Of a DNA stretch of 31,961 bases, positions 18,721 to 26,419 are shown piece by piece. The position numbers and the translations under genes are program-made. The stretch is from the NCBI GenBank assembly GCA_964587515.1, contig CAZPMO010000037.1, forward strand, positions 1 through 31,961, in the 5' to 3' direction. The stretch's first letter is position 1, and each line of letters opens with the position of its first letter. The stretch is from CAZPMO01 sp964587515. Its GTDB lineage: Bacteria; Pseudomonadota; Alphaproteobacteria; MPNO01. The notes below the pieces were generated by a model, which was given only the letters and a program-made list of their open reading frames with translations, was not told the origin of the DNA and ran no database searches.

Positions 18721-20385
18721 TCAGACCTTCATATCATTTGCCAGCGCCGCCAGCGCCTGGTCCCAGTCGCCATCGGCGTGCTGGCGGTAGACGCGCGTGC
18801 CCGGGAACCAGGGGCTTTCGTCGCCTGCCGCCATCCAGCGGAATTCGGGCGGGGAGGGGACCAGCACCCGGCACGGGCGGCCGGTGGCGGCGCGGAGGTG
18901 GACGTTCGAGTTGCTGACGCAGATGTAATCGTCGAGCAGGCCGACCAGCGCCAGCATGTCCTCCAGCGTCTCGTTGAGGTCGGTGAGATCGTGGATTTGG
19001 CGGCCCGCGGCGTCGGCGAAGGCGTCGATCTCGCCGGGGTTCGGATTGCGTTGCAGGGCGACGAGAGTTCCCGTCGTCGCGCGCATGGCGCGGGCGATTC
19101 CGGCGAGCGGGGCTTCCTTGTCGAGCAGACGGCGGCGGCCCTTGGCGCCGGCGCGCCAGGTCACGGCGAGATATGGCGGCGGGCCCAGCGCTTCGAGGCG
19201 CGCTTTCATGCGGTCGTGGGAGTCGTCCAGCGGCGGAATCGCAAACGGCGGCGGCGGCGCATCATTGTCCGCCATGGCCAGCAGAAAGGGCAGATCGCCG
19301 ACCGAGACGGTGAGATCGCAGGGCCCGGCGGCGTCGTCGGTGCCCAGGATCGTCTCGGCGACGCCGGCGCGCGTCAGCATCCCGGCGAGACGAGGATCGG
19401 GGCGGTACATGAGCCGCGCGCCGCGCGCCTTGAGGTCCGGGGCGAAGCGCAGGAAGAAAATTTCATCGCCGATTCCCTGATCAGGCAGGATCAGGATTCG
19501 GCTGCCGGAGAGATCGTCGGCGGGCCTCTCGCGGCAAAGAGAGGGCTCGGCAAGGCGCATGGAGTTGCGACCGAGATAATACCGCCAACCGCGCCCATAG
19601 CGCGCGTGGGTGAGATGCATGACCGCGTTGCCGAAATTGGGCTCGACGCCGCCCGGATCCAGCACGACGGCGCGGTCATATAGCGCGACCGCATCGTCGA
19701 AGCGGTCGAGTTGGCGCAGCGCGTGGCCGTAATTGGCCAGTATTTCCGCATCCGGCGGGGCCAGCGCCAGCGCCTTTTCGAAATGAGGGATTGCGTCTTC
19801 GGCCGCGTATGAATCGGCCAGCGCGTTGCCGAAATTGACATGCGCGTCGCTCAGCGTTGGATTGAGGGTGAGAGCCTCGCGGAACGCCGCGAACGCGCCG
19901 TCGACATCACCGGTCGCAATCAGCGCCGCGCCGCGCGCATTGTGCAGCGCCGCGTCGTGTGGATTTGCCTCCAGCCCGTCCTTGCACAGCGCCAGGACCT
20001 CTTCATGGCGCTCCGCCGAAAACGCAATCGCGACCAGCCGCATGCGGATGTCCGAGAGACCGGCATTGGCCGCCAGCGCGGTCTTGAAGCTTCGCGCCGC
20101 CTGGCCATGGTCGCCGGCCGCCTGATGGGCGATGCCGAGATTTTTGTGGATCTCGGCGTTGCGCGCATCGGCCTTCGCGGCGCGCGTGAGCATCTCGATG
20201 GCGTCCCCGGTTTCACCCTCGCGCAGATGGATCGCGCCGAGCAGGCGCAGCGCGTTGGCCTCGCGTGGGATCTTGCGCAGTATTTTACGGCAGGCGGCGG
20301 CCGCGTCCTTCGTGCGGCCTTCCGAATAATCGCGCGCGGCGCGCTCGATGGCCTGCTGATATTTCGGGGAAAGACCTTTTGCCAT
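18721..20385 (-). CDS. TPR-repeat protein with GT9-like glycosyltransferase domain (paralogue A)
   Basis: Protein of 554 aa. Residues ~10-300 are tandem TPRs; the C-terminal half resembles heptosyltransferase-like (GT9, GT-B fold) domains found in TPR-glycosyltransferases. Visible elements: ILPDQGIGDEIFFLRFAP, with the GD aspartate that acts as base in heptosyltransferases; YLAVTWRAG at the donor-domain start; ICVSNSNVHLRAATGRP; and SPWFPGTRVYRQ near the end. No signal peptide, so cytoplasmic. ATG 20385 was chosen over an open frame reaching 20622, because the extra part overlaps paralogue B and is not TPR-like. The gene starts seven bases after paralogue B stops. Acceptor and sugar are unknown; a protein or surface-glycan target is inferred. 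Confidence 0.85.
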   Translation of the reverse strand: MAKGLSPKYQQAIERAARDYSEGRTKDAAAACRKILRKIPREANALRLLGAIHLREGETGDAIEMLTRAAKADARNAEIHKNLGIAHQAAGDHGQAARSFKTALAANAGLSDIRMRLVAIAFSAERHEEVLALCKDGLEANPHDAALHNARGAALIATGDVDGAFAAFREALTLNPTLSDAHVNFGNALADSYAAEDAIPHFEKALALAPPDAEILANYGHALRQLDRFDDAVALYDRAVVLDPGGVEPNFGNAVMHLTHARYGRGWRYYLGRNSMRLAEPSLCRERPADDLSGSRILILPDQGIGDEIFFLRFAPDLKARGARLMYRPDPRLAGMLTRAGVAETILGTDDAAGPCDLTVSVGDLPFLLAMADNDAPPPPFAIPPLDDSHDRMKARLEALGPPPYLAVTWRAGAKGRRRLLDKEAPLAGIARAMRATTGTLVALQRNPNPGEIDAFADAAGRQIHDLTDLNETLEDMLALVGLLDDYICVSNSNVHLRAATGRPCRVLVPSPPEFRWMAAGDESPWFPGTRVYRQHADGDWDQALAALANDMKV

Positions 20386-20392
20386 CGTCCGT

Positions 20393-22398
20393 TCAGCCCG
20401 TCCGCGCCGGGCCATGGGAGACGACGAAATCGCGGGCCAGCCAGTCCAGCGTAGTGTCCCAGCCGCCGTTGGGCGCCTGGCGATAGAGCGGCATCTCGGG
20501 GAACCAGGGCGAGCGGCTGCCCCATGCCATCCAGCAGAATTCCGGGTGCAGCGGCACCAGCACCCGGCAGGGCCGACCACGCGCCGCGCGAAAATGGACA
20601 TTGGTGTTGCCGACGCAAACATAATCGTCGAGGAGCCCCATCAGGGCGAGGATGTCTTCGAGATCGCTGTTGATATCGGTGAGATCGGCAATGGGACGAC
20701 CCAGCGCGGTCGCGAATTGGTCGATTTCGCCGGGAGCCGGATTGCGTTGCAGCGCGATGACGGTTCCCTGTGCGTCGCTCAGCGCCCGCGCGATGAGTTC
20801 GCTCGGCGCCTGAAGCGACGGGGCGCGCGTGATCTCGGCGGTGGCGCCGCGCCAGGTGACGCCGACATAAGGCGGCGGGCCCAGTTTCCGGAGGCGCGCG
20901 GCGATTTCCGCTTCCCGTGCCGGTTCCGGCAAAATCGGGAACGGCGCGGGCGGACTCCGCGCGCCGTCGTCGCTCAGGAGATGGGGCAGGTCGCCCGCCG
21001 CGATGGTCCAGTCCACGCCATCCGGGACGTTGACGCCATCACTTGCGTCCTCGAACAGTCCGGATCGGCGCATCATGGCGGACAGCCGGCGGTCGCCGCG
21101 GTAGGTGATGATCGCGCCCCGCGCCGCCAACAGCGGGGCGAAGCGAAGAAAGAACAGTTCCTCTCCGAGATCCGTCTCGCCGATCAGCATAATGCGCTTG
21201 CCGTCGAGGTCCTTGGGAAGAGTCTCCCGGTGGAGCTCCTCCGGCGCGCGCGGCAATGCCGGCCGGGCCAGATAATCGCGCCAACCGCCGCCGAAATTGC
21301 CCTTCAACAGGCGCATCGTAGCGCGGCCGAACCGGGCCTCGCGATGACGGTAATCGAAATAAAGCGCCGCGTCGTATGCTTCGAGTGCGAGTTCCAGCCG
21401 GCCCATGTGTCGCAGCGCGTGGCCCCGGTTTGTCCAGGCCCCCACATGTTCGGGCACCACCACCAGCGCCCGGTCGAATCGCGCCATGGCTTCCTCGTAC
21501 CGGCCGAGTTCAACAAGCGCGCAGCCCAACTCGCTGTTGATGTCGGGGTCGTCGGGCGCGAGCATGAGCGCCGCCTGGTAATGACCCAGCGATTCCCGCA
21601 ACCGCCCGCAATCGCTTAGGGCGCGGGCGAAATCGAGCCGCGCCTCCGAAGAAAGGGGGTCGAGGTCGAGCGCGCGTCGGAACGCGGCGCTGGCGTCCTT
21701 GAGCCGGCCGAGCTTGCCCAGCATCTTGCCGCGTCCCGCGTGCAGGTTGCCGTCATCGGGCTCGATGGCGATAGCGATATCGTAATTGGCGAGGCTCGAC
21801 GCCCAGTCTCCCATCCGGCCCAGCAGCGTTGCGGCGTTGCGGTGGCCTTCCNNNNNNNNNNGCCCGGCGCGGCCGCGATGGCGCGGCGATACATTTCCAG
21901 CGCGGCCTCTGTCCGGCCCTGATCCTCCAGTGCGAGCCCGAGATGGTTGGTCGCCTCCAGATGGTCGGGTTCCAGCCGTAGCGTCTTACGGAAGGCCTTT
22001 TCGGCTTCGTGCGCCTGGCTTCGCGCCCGCAGAACCTTGCCCAGATTGAAGTGGTTGCCGGCGGTGCGTGGCGCCAGCTTCACCGCGCGGCGATGGCTCG
22101 CTTCGGCCTGTTCGAGATCGCCGCATTCACCGAGCGCGGCCCCAAGACTGTCGAGAATTTCGGCGTTGTCGGCTTCGACATCGGCGGCGGCGGTCAATGC
22201 CAGCGCCGCTTCCTTCGCATTGCCATTCAGAAGATGCACCACGCCCAGCAGATGCGGAGCGCCCGGCGAGTCGGGCAGCGTTTTCAGGATCTGCCGACAC
22301 AGCGTGGCGGTATCCTCGAGGCGGCCCTCATTGTAGCGCGCGAGGGCTTGTTCGAGAATTTCCTGGAGTTTCGGAGCTTCGCCCAGACGCCGCGACAT
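20393..22398 (-). CDS. TPR-repeat protein with GT9-like glycosyltransferase domain (paralogue B), interrupted by assembly gap
   Basis: Read as one gene in two frames either side of the N run at 21852-21861. The 5' part (from ATG 22398; ATG 22410 also possible) encodes TPRs up to AIAAAPG. The 3' part resumes with EGHRNAATLLGRMGDW, continues through more TPRs, then the GT9-like domain: RIMLIGETDLGEELFFLRFAP, VGVTWRGA, VCVGNTNVHFRAARGRP and SPWFPEMPLYRQ. It is clearly a duplicate of paralogue A. The usual GD before the FFLRF block is GE here, a conservative change at the putative catalytic base. With a 5-base gap the protein would be 666 aa. A gene finder would wrongly start the 3' piece at ATG 21814. 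Confidence 0.82.
21852..21861. other. assembly gap (10 N)
   Basis: Run of ten N inside paralogue B. The reading frames on its two sides are inconsistent with exactly ten bases. A real gap of 3k+2 bases is needed, and the TPR spacing favours five (see findings). The N run therefore looks like a placeholder, not a measured length. Confidence 0.95.
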
Positions 22399-22503
22399 GT
22401 TCGCCAACAATGGTTACCGAGCGTTAACCCTATTCTCCGGCCGTTGATAAAGCGTAAACCCGGCGCTTGACGGGGTCGGGCGCGCGCGGCCAAGTTGCGC
22501 GCC

Positions 22504-22959
22504 ATGGAACACGGCGAAACTTTCATGGACGCAGCGCTGGCCGAAGCGGAAGCGGCGGCGCCGCGCGGCGAGGTTCCGGTCGGCGCGGTGATCGTGGATC
22601 CGGCCCGGCGCGAGGTGATCGCGCGCGCCGGCAATCGCGTCGAGGCGCTGGGCGACCCGACGGCGCATGCCGAGATGCTGGCGATCCGCGCCGCCTGCGA
22701 AATTATCGGCGCACCGAGAATTCCCGATTTCGATCTCTACGTGACTCTGGAGCCGTGCGCCATGTGCGCGGCCGCGATTTCCTTCGCGCGTATCCGGGGG
22801 CTCTATTTCGGGGCGTCGGACCCCAAGGGCGGCGGCGTCGAGCACGGCGCACGCTACTTCACGCAAGCGACGTGCCACCACCGCCCGGAAATCTACGGCG
22901 GCATCGGCGAAACCCGCGCCGCCACGCTGCTACGAAATTTCTTCGCCGAACGACGGTAG
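22504..22959 (+). CDS. tadA: tRNA-specific adenosine deaminase, TadA-type nucleoside deaminase
   Basis: Zinc deaminase of 151 aa that converts A34 to inosine in tRNA-Arg(ACG). Zinc and proton-shuttle motif HAE at H55/E57 (PTAHAEMLAI); cysteines C85 and C88 in LEPCAMC. EVPVGAVIV and the IRGLYFGASDPKGGG block fit TadA better than cytosine or guanine deaminases. ATG 22504 gives the expected N-terminus; an in-frame TTG at 22495 is less likely. It is divergent from paralogue B, with 105 bases between their starts, and a long hairpin begins five bases after its stop. Confidence 0.92.
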   Translation: MEHGETFMDAALAEAEAAAPRGEVPVGAVIVDPARREVIARAGNRVEALGDPTAHAEMLAIRAACEIIGAPRIPDFDLYVTLEPCAMCAAAISFARIRGLYFGASDPKGGGVEHGARYFTQATCHHRPEIYGGIGETRAATLLRNFFAERR

Positions 22960-22964
22960 TAATA

Positions 22965-23046
22965 TCACCGCAGAGGCACAGAGACACAGAGGAACAACAA
23001 AAACATGTTGTTATTATTTCTCTGCGTCTCTGTGCCTCTGCGGTGA
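22965..23046. repeat. 82-bp near-perfect palindrome (CGCAGAGGCACAGAGA type)
   Basis: Bases 22965-23046 form one palindrome down to a central ACATGT. Of 41 pairs, 36 match; the outermost 21 are perfect. The five non-matches are 22986/23025, 22992/23019 (a G-T pair), 22995/23016, 22998/23013 and 23001/23010. The arms read CACCGCAGAGGCACAGAGAC and its complement. This resembles a dispersed hairpin repeat I recall from many unrelated bacterial genomes, whose accidental translations look like HRDTE or LCASV. It fills the gap between convergent tadA and ubiD. Confidence 0.9.
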
Positions 23047-23056
23047 AACTTTTTTT
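22965..23056 (+). terminator. probable rho-independent terminator of tadA
   Basis: The palindrome at 22965-23046 is followed by AAC and seven T (23050-23056), giving a stem with a U-tract for rightward transcription. On the opposite strand there is no equally good U-tract after the stem, so it is probably weaker for the ubiD transcript. The T-run reaches into the first base of the ubiD stop codon. Confidence 0.6.
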
Positions 23057-24600
23057 CAGTCCTTGGGTTTGAAGCCGAATTCTTCCCAGCGTTCGTTGAC
23101 CCGGGCCCAGTCGCCGTCGTCGGGGATCACCATGCGCGGATAGCGGTTGCCCTGGTACTGCTCCTCGGGTTCGAAATCGAGGTTCACCGTGGCGTCGATC
23201 AGCATGCGGGTCCATTTGCCGGTGCCGTAGAGGAAGGGGTCGCGGTCGGCGAGCCGGGTCGAGGGATCGAGCAGCGAGCCCCAGGTGGCCGGGAAAAACA
23301 CGATATCGTCCTCTGCCGCGTTCACCCGGTAGGCCAGCGCCCAGTCGAGCGCGCCGTAATCGCGGATGTCGATATCCTCATCGACCACCCAGACGGTCTT
23401 GTAGCGCAGATGCGATGAGTTCGAGCCCCAGATCGCCGCCGCCGCCTGCTTGGCCTGGCCGCGATAGGTCTGGTGCATCTGGATCATCAGCGTGGTGCCG
23501 TTATTGGCCGGCGCGCAGTGCACGTCGGTAATGCCGGGGACCCCGGCGCGCTCCAGCACGTTCCACGCCACGCCGGCGCGCTGGATCGACGACGTCACCG
23601 AGTTCTCGTTCAGCATCTTGGGCAGCGTGCCCTCCAGCGTGCCGCGATGGATGGGATCGTCGCGATGGGTCACGCAGGTCACCTTGGTGACGTGCTTGGG
23701 GCCCTGATCGCCGCCGAAATATCCCGTGTACTCGCCGAACGGGCCTTCCATCTCGAAGGTCGCCGGGTCGTCGTCGATATAGCCCTCGATCACCATCTCG
23801 GCGTCGGCCGGCACCCAGAGATCGACCGTCTCGCACTTCACCAGCTCGACCGGCTCACCCCTTATGGCGCCCATCACGTCGTATTCGCAGACCCCCGTCG
23901 GCACCGGCGCCGAGGCGCAAAAGCTCATGGTCGGCTCGAAGCCGTAGACATGGGCGACCGGCATCTTCTGGCCCTTTTCCTTCCATTTCTGGAAGTGCAC
24001 GCCCCAGTTCTGCGCCGCCCACAGCAGCACCGGCAGGGTGTCCGGCTTCTCGCCCAGCATGCCGCGATAGAGCCCGACATTGTGCACCCCGGTGTCGGGG
24101 TCCATGGTCACGGTCGCCTGATAGGTATTGATGTAGCGCCCGCCGTCCTCGCGGTGCCAGCGCGGCACGGGGATCTTGTAGAGATCGATATCGTCGCCGG
24201 TGTGCTTGTTCTGTTTGACCTTGCCGGTCTCGACCTTTTTGGGCTCGACCCGCTGGGTCATGTAGTAGCGGCAGGCCTGGATCATGTCGCGGACCGGCGC
24301 GTCCTTGGGCAGGCCCAGCGCCATGGCGACGCGGGTATTGTTCGACATGCCGCCGGTAAAGACCTGGCGTGACCAGACGTCGTCGCCCGGCCCGTAGCCG
24401 CCGATGTTGTTGAACAGCAGCGCCGGCCCGTCGCCATTGCCGAAGGCCTTGCGCGCCACGGTGCCCAGCTCGCAGTCCCAGTCGACCTCGGCGTCGATCT
24501 GATGCAGCTCGCCCTCCTGGATCAGCGCCTCGATCCAGCCCCTGAGATCACCAAAATTACGCGGCACCAGCCGGTTCGAAGTTTCCGGTTTTTCGTCCAA
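23056..24600 (-). CDS. UbiD-family prenyl-FMN-dependent decarboxylase (downstream copy)
   Basis: Reversible (de)carboxylase of 514 aa using prenylated FMN. The active-site triad can be placed: R179 in HNVGLYRGM and E285/E290 in EGPFGEYTGY, spaced like R173-E277-E282 of fungal Fdc1. Other family blocks: DIDLYKIPVP, QTYRGQAKQAAAA, VVDEDIDIRDYGALDWALAYR and the final DATVNLDFEP. The start is TTG 24600 with GTAGGAAAA and AGGAG upstream; no ATG or GTG is better placed. It lies 57 bases after the other UbiD gene, same strand. UbiD substrates range from polyprenyl-hydroxybenzoate to aryl and heteroaryl acids; the twin copies argue against the ubiquinone enzyme. No UbiX prenyltransferase is in the window. 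Confidence 0.92.
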   Translation of the reverse strand: MDEKPETSNRLVPRNFGDLRGWIEALIQEGELHQIDAEVDWDCELGTVARKAFGNGDGPALLFNNIGGYGPGDDVWSRQVFTGGMSNNTRVAMALGLPKDAPVRDMIQACRYYMTQRVEPKKVETGKVKQNKHTGDDIDLYKIPVPRWHREDGGRYINTYQATVTMDPDTGVHNVGLYRGMLGEKPDTLPVLLWAAQNWGVHFQKWKEKGQKMPVAHVYGFEPTMSFCASAPVPTGVCEYDVMGAIRGEPVELVKCETVDLWVPADAEMVIEGYIDDDPATFEMEGPFGEYTGYFGGDQGPKHVTKVTCVTHRDDPIHRGTLEGTLPKMLNENSVTSSIQRAGVAWNVLERAGVPGITDVHCAPANNGTTLMIQMHQTYRGQAKQAAAAIWGSNSSHLRYKTVWVVDEDIDIRDYGALDWALAYRVNAAEDDIVFFPATWGSLLDPSTRLADRDPFLYGTGKWTRMLIDATVNLDFEPEEQYQGNRYPRMVIPDDGDWARVNERWEEFGFKPKD

Positions 24601-24627
24601 TTTTCCTACTCCTTTACTTTCGTATCA

Positions 24628-24661
24628 ATAGAAAACACATTGAAAATAATGGGTTTTCTAT
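24628..24661. repeat. 9-bp inverted repeat between the two ubiD genes
   Basis: ATAGAAAAC (24628-24636) and GTTTTCTAT (24653-24661) are perfect complements around a 16-base A/T-rich loop. The right arm contains the TAG stop of the upstream ubiD. It could be a weak terminator, an attenuating stem or chance in an A/T-rich spacer; there is no clear T-run on the minus strand. Confidence 0.4.
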
Positions 24662-26175
24662 CTGTTTCCCTTGATCCTATCCAGCACGTTGCGCACCGCT
24701 TCGATGTCCTCGTCCGAGGGTCGGACGTTGGGGGGGAAGCGGTTGCCGTCCTCGTCGGGTTCGTAATCGAGGTTCATGGTGGCGTCGATCAGCACCCGGT
24801 TCCATTTGCCGGTGCCGAACATATGGACGTTGGCGTCGCGCCGGCGCGTCGAGGGATCGAGGCCGGCGCCCCAGTTGGCGGGAAAGATGATCACGTCGTC
24901 CTCGCCGGCGTTGACCCGGTAGGCCACCGCCCAGTCGACGGCGGCGTAGTCGTGAATGTCGATGTCCTCGTCGACCACGGTGACGTGCTTGTAGCGCACA
25001 TGCGAGGCCGAGTTGCCCCACAGCGCGGCGGCGACCTGTTTGGCCTGGCCGCGATAGGTCTGCTTGATCGCGACGGAGGTGTTCACGCCGGCCTGGATCG
25101 GCGCGCCCCACACATCGGTGACGCCGGGCACGCCCGCCGATTCAAGCGCGTTCCAGGCGGTGGCCGAACGCTGGATCGAACTCATCACCGCGTTCTCCGC
25201 ATAGGACCCCGGCATGGCCCCTTCGATGGTGCCCCGGAAGATGGGCTTGTCGCGATGGGTGATGCAGCTTATCCGCGCCGCCTGCTTCTTGGTGCGTTCC
25301 TTGGCGTAATAGCCGGTGAACTCGGCATAGGGGCCTTCCTCGACGAAGGTTTCGGGATCGGCGGAAATTCTTCCCTCGATCACGATTTCGGCCGAGGCCG
25401 GCACCTGCAGCGGCACCGTCTCGCAGTCGATCAGCTCGACCGGCGCGCCCCGGATCGCGCCCATCACGTCGTATTCCGAGATGCCGCGCGGCACCGGCGA
25501 GCCCCCTGTAAACCCGATCGAGGGCTCCCAGCCCAGCACGAAAGCCACCGGCATGTCCTCGCCGCGCTCGGCGTATTTCGAAAAATGCCCGCCCCAATGC
25601 TGGGCCCGCCACAGCAGAACCGGGATGAGCGCCGGGCCCGCCACCATGCCGCGATAGACGCCGACATTGTGAACGCCGTTGTCCGGGTCCTTGGTGACGC
25701 AGCCGGCATAGGTCAGCACGTAGCGCCCGCCATCGACGCGGTTCCACTTGGGCACCGGGAATTTCAGCAGATCGATATCGTCGCCGGTAATCACGTTCTG
25801 CTTCACCGGACCGTCCTTCACGGTCACCGGTTTGACACGCTCGGTGAAGATGGTGCGGCAGATTTTCACCAATTCGCGCGGATGGGTGTCGCGCGGCAGG
25901 CCGAACATCATCGCGAGGCGTGAATAGCTCGCGTTGCCGCCGGTGAACACCTCGCCGCAGATCGAATCCGGCCCGTTATAATCCTTGATGTTGGAGAACA
26001 GCAGCGCCGGCGCATCGCCGGTGCCCTGGGCCATGCGCACGATGGTGCCGAGGTCGACGTCCCAGTCGACTTCGGTGTCGATCTCGGTCAACTCGCCCTC
26101 GCGCCTGAGCGCTTCGATCCAGCCGCGCATATCGCCGAAAACAGCTTCTTTGCGCTCAAGTATGGTATCGGCCAC
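24658..26175 (-). CDS. UbiD-family prenyl-FMN-dependent decarboxylase (upstream copy)
   Basis: UbiD paralogue of 505 aa, first gene of the pair. Active-site residues: R175 in HNVGVYRGM and E280/E285 in EGPYAEFTGYY. It shares with the downstream copy DMRGWIEAL/DLRGWIEAL, GDDIDL, EYDVMGAIRG, QTYRGQAKQ and VVDEDIDIHDY, so the two arose by duplication. The start is GTG 26175 with an excellent AAAGGAGG seven bases upstream. The 244 bases between it and the divergent aldehyde dehydrogenase contain no other gene that I can see and should hold both promoters. Two full, apparently active copies could form a hetero-oligomer or act on different acids; the sequence does not decide. Confidence 0.92.
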   Translation of the reverse strand: MADTILERKEAVFGDMRGWIEALRREGELTEIDTEVDWDVDLGTIVRMAQGTGDAPALLFSNIKDYNGPDSICGEVFTGGNASYSRLAMMFGLPRDTHPRELVKICRTIFTERVKPVTVKDGPVKQNVITGDDIDLLKFPVPKWNRVDGGRYVLTYAGCVTKDPDNGVHNVGVYRGMVAGPALIPVLLWRAQHWGGHFSKYAERGEDMPVAFVLGWEPSIGFTGGSPVPRGISEYDVMGAIRGAPVELIDCETVPLQVPASAEIVIEGRISADPETFVEEGPYAEFTGYYAKERTKKQAARISCITHRDKPIFRGTIEGAMPGSYAENAVMSSIQRSATAWNALESAGVPGVTDVWGAPIQAGVNTSVAIKQTYRGQAKQVAAALWGNSASHVRYKHVTVVDEDIDIHDYAAVDWAVAYRVNAGEDDVIIFPANWGAGLDPSTRRRDANVHMFGTGKWNRVLIDATMNLDYEPDEDGNRFPPNVRPSDEDIEAVRNVLDRIKGNR

Positions 26176-26419
26176 CGGCGGCCTCCTTTGTCCCTCAAAT
26201 AGATTACGAGCCGCAATATAACGATGCTCCCGCGCGGGTCCAGTGCAAGGCGATCAAACCAACCCGCGCCATTCGGATTCACCCGCGCAGCCCCATGAAA
26301 TCGCGCGAGTTGGAACATGATTGGCGGGCGCGAGAGCGTCTCCGGGAATGCTGCCCATTGATTTTCCTCTTCTCCTGCTTCATTCAGGGGCCGGTCGCGA
26401 TACGAACGAGGATCCGAAC

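Noticed and set aside
22965..23046. CRISPR-like or tRNA-like element in the tadA-ubiD gap
   Set aside because: There is one palindrome with no repeated spacers and no cloverleaf arms or anticodon stem.
22467..23072. Long plus-strand open frame overlapping tadA and the palindrome
   Set aside because: It is a different-frame shadow of tadA; its end is only the translated palindrome.
23056..26175. Reading the UbiD pair as the ubiquinone-pathway ubiD
   Set aside because: Two paralogues sit together away from any ubi gene, so the ubiquinone role has no support here.
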